NCBI GenBank assembly: GCA_003693505.1
Contig: QUZD01000078.1
Coordinates: forward strand, 1 to 64,000
Source of the DNA: Pseudonectria foliicola
Lineage: Eukaryota > Ascomycota > Sordariomycetes > Hypocreales > Nectriaceae
Direction of reading: 5' to 3'
Length of the DNA stretch: 64,000 nucleotides
Shown here: positions 12,417-22,910 of the stretch, one piece after another
How the letters are laid out: each line of letters opens with the position of its first letter
How positions within the stretch are numbered: position 1 is the stretch's first letter
Program-made: the position numbers and the translations under genes
Notes under the pieces: model-generated
What the model was told of the DNA's origin: nothing
What the model saw: the letters and a program-made list of their open reading frames with translations, nothing else
Database searches by the model: none

Positions 12417-13589
12417 CATTCCTGGCCTCACTTGCAGCGGTGTGTCTATTGATGGCCGAGTTATACCTGATAGAATCCTCTGGGACCAAGATTTATAGTT
12501 ACTACCGTATATTTTGATGGAATGTCCTAGCACGTAGACGCGAAGGCACCAGATTAAAGCATCGATATACTAGTTGAAATAACTTATCTTTCCCACCACT
12601 GAATCAGTTATATCTGTCTAGAAACTTCATCAAACACTTTGAGTTCGCCAAGTTGAGGCAAGCTTGAATGGAAGGACCAGAGCTCATATCCGGGCAGGGA
12701 ATTTCCTATAATGCACATGCGACTGGAGGGGAACCTATAGATAGATATTTCATCATTATGAAACTCGAAGTTCAATCGTATCTAATGGGGAAAGTGTAAT
12801 CTGTACTACCAAGCAATCCCTGGGGTCTCGGGCTGAGGCTTGTATGTAACAGCCGGGGCGCTCTAACAATGGAGAACATCTCCATACTCCCCTCCCTGAC
12901 TCGAGTGCTCTACTGCATAGTACTACCTTGTAAGTTTTTAAAGTAACTTCCCGTGTTTCAGATAATAGCTGCAAACTTTGTTATAGTATCATAATGTGTA
13001 TTCAAAAATCTGTATGATCACCTATTACACGAAACCACAATGATACATCCGTTTTCCTCTCCCCCTTATTCATTCAAGACCGTACGACACTATAAACAGT
13101 TGTCAGACACTATAAGAAAATGATCAGCTTATCATCAGGTTCAGGTAGCTCTAGGTCACCTCGCCTACTGTCGGTCGAAAGACAAAAAGAGCGTGGCTGG
13201 AACATTTGTTGGGACAGGCCAGATGAATCAGTAAATCCGTGTTACCGGCCTAAGTGGCAGAAAATCATCTACAGTGACGTTTCAACAGTTTTAGTCTTCG
13301 GTCTGTACGTACTACGTCTCAGGAAGGGTTGTTAAGTCTATCGTCATATGCTAACTGTATGTGTATGGCTACCTATGTCTCTACGCTTGTTGCGGGCCGT
13401 CCTATTCTTCGGAACTTTGAGTTGCATCTCTCGTATTCGAGCTATATGGTCGCCGAATAATTTTCTCAACAGATTCTTTTTTACTAGTTGTATTCAGTTG
13501 CATAGCAGCCATGACGAATAATTTTACTATCCGCGCGTTTATGCTTTAGAACTGGTAATATCTGATCCGGATTTTTGACTGTTGGGACA
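12417..13589. other. Intergenic, nothing certain
   Basis: One open frame (13120-13335, plus, Trp/Arg-rich) might be a relic of the decayed gene that follows, but it has no recognisable domain. Otherwise nothing is seen. Confidence 0.5.
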
Positions 13590-15571
13590 GGCATGTGTCC
13601 CTTTTTCCAGCCTGCATGTACTCCTCACTTGATCGTATGACTTTGGGCGCCCTCTCGGCTTTTCGGGACGTAAGCGATGCTGGCTGTATCGGCATAGCGT
13701 ATGCTCTTGCTCCTTTTCTTAAACCTTCAATAGGTCTATTGGCAGGGGAACACCAGAGTGACATCAGCATTGAGAATTTGGAGAAGTGGCATCCAGGGTG
13801 ACGGGATACGTGATCTACAATACACGATGTGACATTGGTGGCTCAATTCATCGTAGGCCCATCGCGGAAACGTGAAAGTGGAAAGATTAGGAGTAGACTT
13901 CGTTGAGCCACGGTCCAAGATCTGCCCTGATCAGCAGTTCATCAACTTCCAAATGGAGTACTTCTTCCACAGGCTTTATCGGGAATACGATGTTATATCA
14001 CTGTTGGTATATTCAGTTCTCAAAAGGGGTTGATAAGGTTGGAGTTGAAATGACTCACTCTGTATACTTGAAGTATGTTAGAAGAGGTTCCAGGTCTAAC
14101 CGATCCCGACTCGCATGAAAGATCAGCCAAAAGTGGCTGCCGCTGCTACGGGATACTATCGGTAGCGATTGTCAAGTTAAGAGATCTTCAACGGTGAACT
14201 TGGTCATGGCTTTTGTGAGTTGGTCCGAAACAAGCGCGATTATCAGAATGGGATCGAAGTGTCATGGGAGTCGTTTAGTGCACTGAACGCTTCTAAATGG
14301 CGAATTGAGTGATCAAGATAAAGGGGGGATCTCACACAACCACAAGCCTCTAGATTGACATGATGCGACAACGAAATTTCAAAGCCATGGCTACTTGGTA
14401 CAACAGGCAAAACGGTATGCACATCAGTATCTATGTCGTTACAACTCCCGAAGACACATCGGAGCTACCATTTATGGATAGCCAATCCAGCTTGGAACTA
14501 GGCAAGCAAAAGCTGCTTGCTTGTCAGAGGCTTGGGTTGGTGTTGGTAGATCCATTGCGTCGTGGTTCGTCAGAAATGGAACCACGAACATCATTTTTCC
14601 TTCGAGATCTGGAAGATCAAGCCAAGCAAGAGTATTTCTATCAAGAGCTTGAGGCACTCGTTTGAAAGGTGCGCATATTCGGAAGCTCTTGCGAAACCAT
14701 GGACGACGTGGAAAAGACAGTATTGGAGGCTGCCCGGCCGATTTGTGGAGTGATTCAACTAACCGTGGCTCTCTGTTGCTGGTACTTGGAATCTACACGA
14801 TGTTCTCGGCTTCAAGCTAGATGTCTTTGTTCTATTTAGCTATATCGACAAACCATGGGTCAGTACAGGAGAGCCAATCACCTGGTTAATATCATTGTCC
14901 TCAACAAGTTCGTATAACCTCACCTTATTTCCAGAATCTGGCTACTTCACTTATTGACTTGGCCGTTATCCTCAGAGACTTCCGTTTTCTTGACGCCAAC
15001 GTTGGGAATGAAGAATGCATGCGCAAAGGTGCTCGACTTGCAGTCATTTGTCTGTTCCCTGTTCAAGCGGAAGCTTATCAGAAATCTAGAGCAATTCTAG
15101 TGAGCTGGTGGAGTGCATGTTGTCATACATGCCGCTCTGTCGGATCCTAATAACCGCATGAATTGGAGGCACGATCGTTAATCGTCTATGAACAGACAGT
15201 TAAGTTAAGTGAACTAGAACCTAAGTCAACTACGAAAAGTCTCAAGTCTTCCTTTCCAGGAGGTCTCGAGCGGTACAAGCATTTCGGGAGATGAGAGCAT
15301 TAAATTTCTCGCGAAGAACATGGTAGGATCTTTTGTGGGCTTATGCTGGAGACTACTAGGAAATTGAGGTGTTCCAAACTTTTGTCGTCATTAGAATTAA
15401 ACAGCCTCGTAGGTATCGAGCCGAGAAATTGGAGTAGTAAGACACCAATAGGTTTTCATGTCAGTATTTTGAAAATCACACTCGACACTTTGATGAATGT
15501 TGGCAAGAAGACATTAGAGTTCTTGGCCACTAATTATGGTAATAAAGGTCAATCGAGCGTTACTCGTCAGT
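13590..15571 (+). pseudogene. Decayed gene of unknown family
   Basis: Successive plus-strand segments look protein-like but are broken by stops and frame changes: about 13595-13801, 13893-14032, 14195-14310, 14360-14665, 14669-14820, 14930-15150 and 15340-15571. The best-preserved segment (14360-14665) contains W-Y-N-R-Q-N and L-L-A-C-Q-R-L-G-L-V-L-V-D-P and an R-D-L-E-D-Q-A-K-Q-E-Y acidic helix. Canonical splice sites do not rescue all the junctions, so I read it as a degenerate gene of several hundred codons rather than an intron-rich intact one. I do not recognise the family. The limits are approximate. Confidence 0.4.
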
Positions 15572-15687
15572 AAGACAAGTATTTTCTCAACGCTTTCAGC
15601 AGGTCCGTCTAGTAACAGGGTGATAGATTACAAATTCTAGGCTCCGAACAAGTATATCCTTATTATCGGAACACTTGATTTATTGAT

Positions 15688-16746
15688 CTAAAATATCAGC
15701 TTTGTAATTGACTTTCCGCGGTTGGCACCATTGTACATATCCATCCACACCGCCGGTACCCCTTCAATCGTAGCCTCAATGATATCTTCAACATCAAGAT
15801 TGATTCGGCCTGTCGCCGCCGCACCGACTAGTTCTTCCAGTGCCTTGGGAACTTCATCCATATAATCAAACATAAAAAATCCCTTGATGGTGATCCGCTG
15901 AGATATGACCTCGAACCAGTTACGCAACATGGTTGGCTCCTCAGAATTGTAGGCACTAACTGCTCCGCATACGGCAACCACGCCATGCTTCTTCATACGG
16001 GTAAGTACACCATCCAAAACGGTACCGCCAACGTTATCAAAGTAAACGTCGACCTCGTCTGGAGTAACAGCTCTTAAGTCCTGGATGAATGTTGGGCTTT
16101 TATAGTTGACGCAAGCATGAGCACCCAGGTAGTCCTGTACCCAAGAGCACTTTGCATCACTCCCGGCAATGCCGACCACACGGTTGGCGCCAAGAAGCTT
16201 AACGGCGGCCTGGACAACCATCGATCCAGTTGCGCCTGCTGCAGCTGATACAACAATTGTATGCTCTGGCTTTGCTTCTGCTACATTGAAAAGTCCAATG
16301 TAGCCTGCTAATCCAGAGCCACCAAATGCGCCGAGGTAGTGAGTGATGGAAAGGCCAGCTGGCAATGGGGCCACGGGCTGCGCAAAATTATCATCCAGAA
16401 TAACCTTCTCGCTCCATGACCCGAGATGGAAGTCCATTACTATATCCCCGGTCTTGAACTTTGACGACTTTGACTCAAGGACCTCCCCGAGAATGCCAGA
16501 GCGCATTGGTGCCCCGATAGGTACTGGTGGGAGATACATTCGGTCGGCGTCGACATTGCAACCGATGAATGTTCGAATGCCTGCGTCATTTGAAAAGTAT
16601 AACACCTTGACTAGAAGTTGATCCTCCTTGAGGGCCGGCAACTCCACGGTTTGAAGCTTAAAAGTGGCATCAGGTCCATTTATGGTGGGAGTGCCAACGG
16701 GCTTGGAAGCGAGGATCCATTGCTTTGTTGAGTGCCAGGGAGGCAT
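15688..16746 (-). CDS. Medium-chain NADP-dependent reductase (PTGR1/alkenal reductase-like)
   Basis: A single uninterrupted frame of 352 aa, the normal length for the zinc-independent MDR family that includes leukotriene B4 12-hydroxydehydrogenase / 2-alkenal reductase. The N-terminal GroES-like part is followed by a Rossmann fold whose nucleotide loop A-A-A-G-A-T-G-S lies at residues 168-175, and by Y-F-D-N-V-G-G near residue 235, a family signature. No structural zinc cysteines are seen. It probably reduces the double bond of alpha,beta-unsaturated carbonyls with NADPH in the cytosol. The substrate is unknown, and neighbouring genes give no hint. Confidence 0.9.
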   Translation of the reverse strand: MPPWHSTKQWILASKPVGTPTINGPDATFKLQTVELPALKEDQLLVKVLYFSNDAGIRTFIGCNVDADRMYLPPVPIGAPMRSGILGEVLESKSSKFKTGDIVMDFHLGSWSEKVILDDNFAQPVAPLPAGLSITHYLGAFGGSGLAGYIGLFNVAEAKPEHTIVVSAAAGATGSMVVQAAVKLLGANRVVGIAGSDAKCSWVQDYLGAHACVNYKSPTFIQDLRAVTPDEVDVYFDNVGGTVLDGVLTRMKKHGVVAVCGAVSAYNSEEPTMLRNWFEVISQRITIKGFFMFDYMDEVPKALEELVGAAATGRINLDVEDIIEATIEGVPAVWMDMYNGANRGKSITKLIF

Positions 16747-18634
16747 TTCTGATTTTTGTTATCGTGAGTTCCACGCCAAGAATAAAACAAAAGGTTCTCT
16801 GGTTGCTGTTTTATCTAGAATTCCACCCATGCTGCGATATTTATCTACCACCGTCTCCATGAAGAAAAGCGGGGGGATGAAGCAGGCTACGTATCTCAGT
16901 ATTAGCGGTAGGGATATCACCATTCGGCTTACTTCCATTCTTACAGTAAGCCCTAGTGTTGTTTGTATAGGCATGGGTACCCTTGCCGCTTTCTTGAGGC
17001 TGTTCCACACAACAGCATGATGTGAGCCGCAATGATGATCTTCCACCGCTTGTTTAAGTGCCTTGTAGTCTGGTCTGTGATCTTTCAAAGCCAAAACAAC
17101 TTTGAGCTAAGGCTTGATCACGCAGCCATAACTCGAGGCTCTGTTCTGTCCTTCAAATCAGTTACTGAAGCGATGGGATTAGCTAGTGTCGAGGCAATTA
17201 CCCTCGTATTGCCTTGTCCTGCGAAAAGCGGGCCTAGGACAACATTATTTCCTATATTTCCATGTACTGTATCTATGCCACAACTTGCATGATTTATGGG
17301 ATAAGAAGCTGTGTACATGGCTTGTGGAATATGGAAAAAATGGATGGGCAATAGAGACACGCTGATAGAAACTACATCAAGTTAGTCGCAGTTATCGACA
17401 TTCTGACTTTGTTGGCGTATTAGACTTAGGAGTCAGGGCCAATATTGAGTGTCTTACCGCGGTTGTATCATCTTCTCTCGTCAGTGTCTGGCGTTGGCAT
17501 CGGACTTTTTGGCTTGAACAAATCCCCGATGGTCTCGTGCTCATTGTCGTCTTTGACAGAATCGTACGTTGGTTGCAGAATTTTCCACATCCGCTACAGC
17601 CCCAGTCCCCATGATACGATACGTATGTAAGCGGAGGTTACGAGGGGCACATATGATTCGTAGGGGCAAGAACTCTCTGCTGTGCATTTACGCATTTGTA
17701 CATGGTTTCAACAACAGGGATCAGTCATCGTAAGCTTGCAAATGTAAAAGACAGCCGACTGTTGCGGTCATACAAGCTAAACGAAGTTCCGTGGTTTCAA
17801 AACTTTACTGTAAGCATATGGAAGGGAGGGGTAAATATGGAGCTCTCGCCCGTGATCCTACAGCTACGGTGCAGTTGGTTTTGAAAATTGGGTTGGGAAC
17901 GAGCCCACTACAAAGACTACTCAAGGTGGACCATGAGAGTGGACTGAGCAAGTAGTGTACAAAACGCAGTTGACTAGAGGAATGTATGTACAAGCAGATT
18001 GACGAGGCTTCACTGGGGGATTCATGAAGAGCTTTGTGTACCTGTTTGTAGCGTACTAAAAATGCCATTATCGGACAATGTACGGATAATTGGCGGTTAG
18101 CTTTCGCTCCCTACTCATCTTGATAATCGTCGAGCGTCAGCTAGTGTCCTGTCATTAGCGGGTCGATTGACACGCATCGACAAACATGCTTCATAGCTAC
18201 CGTAACAGAGTAAGTGTCTTAGCCCCTTGAGTAGTAATCAAGATAATGGTTGGCCCTAGAAAGCCAGTTTGGGGAAGCGCTGCAGAGCAGCCCCACATAC
18301 CTTGGAAACCTTCTCCTGATGCGATGAGAACTATGATATGTCATTACATCAAGCAAAGTCCGATAATACAGGTTTCCATAAAGATATATATCCATTAGAA
18401 TCCGATTACGGTCAAGATTTGTACTGATTGTTTGTTCTATCTCCATAGTTGTTGCCTCGCGGGTCTGACAAATGACACACAGGCACAGGTTTAAAACGCC
18501 ATGATCATTCTTACTAGCGGAAACGAAATTTGAGGGAAATCATTCGAGTGGGGATAATCAACTGATGTTGCTACCATAAAGTCAGAATCAAAACTAAGCT
18601 ACATGCAATTCTAAATTGGTCCAGAAATTTCAAG
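16747..18634. other. Intergenic, nothing recognised
   Basis: Short open frames on both strands (for example minus 16759-17094 and 17118-17360) have no recognisable domain and no convincing splice sites linking them. The first few hundred bases are the 5' flank of the reductase gene. Confidence 0.5.
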
Positions 18635-20509
18635 TCAATCAGTCGCTAGTTGCTCGATCATCTTGCCAACCGTTACACTCCAGCCATCAATCTTTCTCGA
18701 CCACCAGTCCGCAAGATATAAGCTTGTGATGAGCAAGATGACCCATCCAACTAGAAACCCACCTGTCCGGCCGAATATCTCGAAAAGCCTTGGCATGATC
18801 CAGAAGCCCAAGCTATGCAATACGGGCCCATGGACGAGATACAGAGAGAAGCTGATTTTCCCCAGGTATTGCGGAGCGCGGGTCTCCAAGCAGTATCGAA
18901 GTGAATGGCTGCGTAGGATACAATATACCAGTAGAAGAGCGCCCATTGCTTGGTAAAACATCCAGCCTGATAGAGGGATGTAGTACTTGGGAACGAAATA
19001 AGAGAGAAAAACAAAGCCCGGTGTGTGTTCGGCTGCGACATCAGGGTAGGAAAGAAAATATAGAGCAATCAAGATGCCGGTCCAACGGGCTGTGGTGTCT
19101 TTGCGACCCGGTCGTTTCGAACTTGTGTGGCGAGCTCTAATTGCACCTGTGACTGACAGGTCAGACGAGGCTCGAATGTCAATTTCTGAAAGCATTGCGC
19201 CGCTCAAAAATGTGGCCATGTCCCAACGGCCCATTGCCAAGCTATAGGCAGAGAGAAGCCCTGCACATCCTAGACGCCACTTGGCTTTGAGTGCAGCCGT
19301 TCCCAGCAGAAAAAGGTAAACGAACATGGAGCCGCGAAGTTCCATGGGAATCGTAAAGGTATGGGGATCGTAGCGTGGATGGTAGTGGCCAAAGTTGAAT
19401 GGGTTGGCCCATTCCATATACGCTCTAGTAAAGTTTTTGAGGGCGTAAGTCATGTTGTCATGAATAAATGGATGTTCTTCCCAGGACCCGCCAAGTTGAA
19501 CCCACGTCAGGTTGACGCCGGTGAAGTTGAGGCTATTGGAGACATTTGATCCCACCGGAGTATCTATGATTGGTACTGGGCCATAGTATGGCGCCTTGTG
19601 TTCGTCGCCGCCAATTGCGCGGTAGGCATGTAGACCAAGAGACTCGAATTCCAACGTGGTGTTGGTGCCGTTGGAGATTGTGTCGTTCAACAACGCAGCG
19701 TCAAACCTATCCACTAATTGATATAGTGACGATGGCCCAAACAGCTTGGATGTAGCATTTGTACAGAGGGCATCAGTTGAGCCAGTGATATTGGTGAGGT
19801 TACCCAGGTAGGCTATACTCTGTAAGCCTAGGTAGTCCGCAATGCCTGTGGCGCCAGAGATAGGGATTGTCTCGTTGACACAAGTTCCGTTGAGCTGGAC
19901 AACGGCTACAGTACCATTGATGTAAATCGAATCGGGTCCTTTGTAAATGGCGTCCTCCGACTTGAAGGCACCCATTTGAGCTAACATGGCCACCAAGAAC
20001 ATGCTAATGGTCGGGGGGATATAGAGACGGAATACCCTTCGAAACACGGCAGACGCGAGGCTCCTGTAGGCAGCATCTAGGCGTCGCTCATGTATCGCTC
20101 GCAGGATATGTCGGCAAAGTACATAGCCAGAGATGGCAAAGAAGATGGCAACCATGGGGCGCCCGCGATGTGCAAGACATATGATGGGCAAGGAAGACCA
20201 TCCCCAGTAAGGCTGCGGAGACCCAGGAGGGAACGCGCCGTGGCCCAACATGATGGACGGAGTCCAAGGCCAGAGGAAATGGTAGTTGAAGACAAGCAAG
20301 CAGGCAATACCGCGAAGTCCATCAAGGCATTTGATCTTGTCTCTGTTCGTTCTAGAGGCTGGGCTGGAGGCGGAGGCGGAGGCTGGGGCTGGGGCTGGGA
20401 CCTTTGAATCTTCATCTCTACCACGAACTGACTCTGCTGACCACGGCAACAACTCGTGCTGAGGTCCTTCTTGCGCCCGCAAAGGCTCGCGCCAAACGCT
20501 AGAGGGCAT
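18635..20509 (-). CDS. Acyltransferase 3 family membrane protein
   Basis: A single frame of 624 aa. After a disordered Pro/Ala/Ser-rich N-terminus (about 1-55) comes the acyltransferase-3 start motif C-L-D-G-L-R-G-I-A (61-69) with His77 in F-N-Y-H-F, then I-F-F-A-I-S-G-Y-V-L around 120-130 and several membrane helices. The C-terminal part has I-S-F-S-L-Y-L-V-H-G-P, typical of the family. Residues of roughly 180-360 form an unusually long hydrophilic, presumably lumenal insertion with many N-x-S/T sequons. Family members O-acylate sugars, sterols or secondary metabolites in membranes; donor and acceptor are unknown here. The gene is divergent from the TmpA-like gene, 2.4 kb away. Confidence 0.9.
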   Translation of the reverse strand: MPSSVWREPLRAQEGPQHELLPWSAESVRGRDEDSKVPAPAPASASASSPASRTNRDKIKCLDGLRGIACLLVFNYHFLWPWTPSIMLGHGAFPPGSPQPYWGWSSLPIICLAHRGRPMVAIFFAISGYVLCRHILRAIHERRLDAAYRSLASAVFRRVFRLYIPPTISMFLVAMLAQMGAFKSEDAIYKGPDSIYINGTVAVVQLNGTCVNETIPISGATGIADYLGLQSIAYLGNLTNITGSTDALCTNATSKLFGPSSLYQLVDRFDAALLNDTISNGTNTTLEFESLGLHAYRAIGGDEHKAPYYGPVPIIDTPVGSNVSNSLNFTGVNLTWVQLGGSWEEHPFIHDNMTYALKNFTRAYMEWANPFNFGHYHPRYDPHTFTIPMELRGSMFVYLFLLGTAALKAKWRLGCAGLLSAYSLAMGRWDMATFLSGAMLSEIDIRASSDLSVTGAIRARHTSSKRPGRKDTTARWTGILIALYFLSYPDVAAEHTPGFVFLSYFVPKYYIPLSGWMFYQAMGALLLVYCILRSHSLRYCLETRAPQYLGKISFSLYLVHGPVLHSLGFWIMPRLFEIFGRTGGFLVGWVILLITSLYLADWWSRKIDGWSVTVGKMIEQLATD

Positions 20510-22910
20510 AGCCAGTATCGTATTCGACCGGGTTGGCTATTAAGTTATGATTGGAGGAGACGTATGAACACAGCGTGGCAGGTACCTGTAGCTGAAAACG
20601 AAAGGACACGATAAAATAAGGTGACAGCTAAGCCAATATTGCACCAGTGGGCACCACTAAAGAAAATCCCGAGGTGCTTATTGGAAGGATCGAGCACAGT
20701 CCACCCCTCTAAGCCATTATCTCGCTTATGAGCAACTCGACTGCCCCGCACTACGATGTATTCTATATATCTACATAGATGAAACTGCCCACAAATATGG
20801 AACCTGAACCTGAACCTGAACCTGGCCGAAAGCTCAGAACCGACCTCGGTTTAGACAGAAATACGGAACCATCAGGGACTCAATTATCTTGATACTTCGC
20901 AGTTCCAAACCAACCTCCTGTACTCATCAAGCTTTATACATTTCTGAGTGCTGGCTGATAGCGAGTTCAGAACTATGCTATGGGGAACCGAAATCGAGAG
21001 ATAGCATCCCCTAAGCCCGCCCACCAACCTTGCGGTGTACGGAGCGCTCCAGCCGCCTGACAGGTGCCCGTGTGGTTGAGGATTACTTCGAGTCTAACTT
21101 CAAGGCTCCAGGCGCGATTCCTGATTTCCTCCTAACACCAGCTAGTTGCAGTCATGCAGTCAATCGTCGCTTATTCAAGACTAACGCTCCACCTCGAACA
21201 CTTGCGATCAAAAACCTACAACGTGTCGACAGCCTTGGACAACCAACGCATCTAGCGCTAAAATATATCACTCAACTAACTTCGCTAGTCGTGAGAGGAT
21301 CGCAGACGTGTTGATGCATGAAGGGCGGGCACCCTGACGAGAACGCTACCGCGGTCGCTGCCTCCAGTTACCGGCCGGGAGAAGCGTTACGGTATATCCT
21401 GGAATTCCACTGCTTACCTATACAATAAACTCGATAAGGTTTTGTAAGAGGATCCTTGTTCGTAGTTATCAATCAGAAAATGACCATCACACCTCTAGAC
21501 GCGGGAGAAACAACTTCCAATCGACCACGTTGCTGGAAATTGGTATTATCGTAGATAGAGTAGATCCTTGCGATTGGAAAAGTCGGTAAAGGCGGCTAGT
21601 CTTCCGAAAGGATTTCTTACTGAAGCCGGGGACCCTGTCTGTTGAGCAATTGGTCGTGTTCCAAATGTCAACCTACAGTAGCACTGTCGATCAACTGAAA
21701 CAAAAAGCCACCTGAACCGAGGAAAAACATACCGCTACGTAACCATTCGTGCTTGGGAACATCTCGAAAGTTCCAGTACCATGTTCTGGTGCAGTCTTTT
21801 TAGCAATATGGATGTGTTGATTGCTGCAACGATTGTTCCCTCTTCGAGCCAAACTCAAGTACATGGCAATGAGGGCGAAGTTCCGACCTGGGATCAGTTC
21901 TGACAGCCAACGGTTACATACAATGTCAGCGGCGATCGCCAAAGCGACCAAGACGTTAGGCAGAGGTCCAGACCCCTGCTGCCCGGACGTACCAACCATT
22001 TCGGATCGAATCCCTAGCTACTCAGACCCGCTATGCCCACGCCAAGACGGAACATGCGAACCAACGCAAGATGAGGCAATGGGCCAGGTGGATTACTATT
22101 CTTGCCCCGCATGCTGAAGATTCTTGGCATCCATCAACCCAGAGGTGCCAGACTCATAGATGACCCCCGACGTACAGTTACAGTAAACTTCGGCGCATAA
22201 TTGCTAACCCGACAGGATGATGAGCATCATCCAGTGGAGAGTTCTGGGACATCTGCCAATCACTCAATTCCCAAGTGCCACTTTTGCCTCCTAATTCAAA
22301 CATAGTGCGCCTAGTGACTCTACACGCGCATGACCAACGACCAACGACCAACGACTACCACCAGCACGATGCCACTTCCCACAAAGACGTCACACAAGAC
22401 CCATGTACCCAGTTGTCACTTATCATGCATTCGAGATGCTAGAGGTCTGGGAAAATGATCTTGTGGATCAAGCTTTACCTCAACACATGAGTGATCGGGG
22501 TTGCATTAGTCGAGCGTGTGACGGGGATGTTCCCTGTGGAGTCGTAGGTTGAAAAGACAGTCAACCCGGCTTGATCTCAAAGCCCATCCGAGAACTACTT
22601 AATGGACGATGATAGGATCATGCTGCAGTTTTCCACACAGGTTCAATTAGAGTTCATCTGAAATACTACCAAACCTCGAAGCCAACGTTTCTTCCTCGCA
22701 TTGAGACCGTATCACACCAAGTTAAGCCCGGGTGCTTTCTTTGAGACTGCTAAAGGTGGCGTCCAAGCCCATCTCTAGGTACATATCAATTCTCCAAACG
22801 CTTTCCGGCTAAGCCTCTGCTGATTTTCATCAGCGCCGTTGTTATATGGTCAATATTTGCATTGACATCTACTCGTTCGAGTCTACAGGAGTCTTGCCAT
22901 TTTGAACACA
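20510..22910. other. Divergent intergenic region, nothing certain
   Basis: It separates two divergently transcribed genes. Short frames such as minus 21691-21999 could form a roughly 100-codon two-exon model, but there is no domain and I do not call it. A short aacctg hexamer repeat (20801-20824) and a small accaacg repeat near 22330-22355 are present. Confidence 0.5.
20801..20824. repeat. aacctg hexamer repeat, four units
   Basis: Four perfect tandem aacctg units about 300 bp upstream of the acyltransferase start. This is not the fungal telomere repeat TTAGGG. Confidence 0.8.

Noticed and set aside
12198..12533. 111-codon antisense frame over the small secreted protein
   Set aside because: It is a mirror of exon 2 repeats. 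The sense strand has a signal peptide, a canonical intron and conserved dibasic sites, which the antisense lacks.
16759..17360. Second exon set upstream of the reductase on the minus strand
   Set aside because: The frames there do not link by splice sites to the reductase, whose N-terminus is complete from 16746.
20801..20824. aacctg repeats as interstitial telomere
   Set aside because: The unit is not TTAGGG/CCCTAA or a simple variant of it.
21691..22130. Possible two-exon small gene on the minus strand
   Set aside because: A GTATGT...CAG intron can be drawn, but the roughly 100-residue product has no domain, signal peptide or codon bias; left uncalled.
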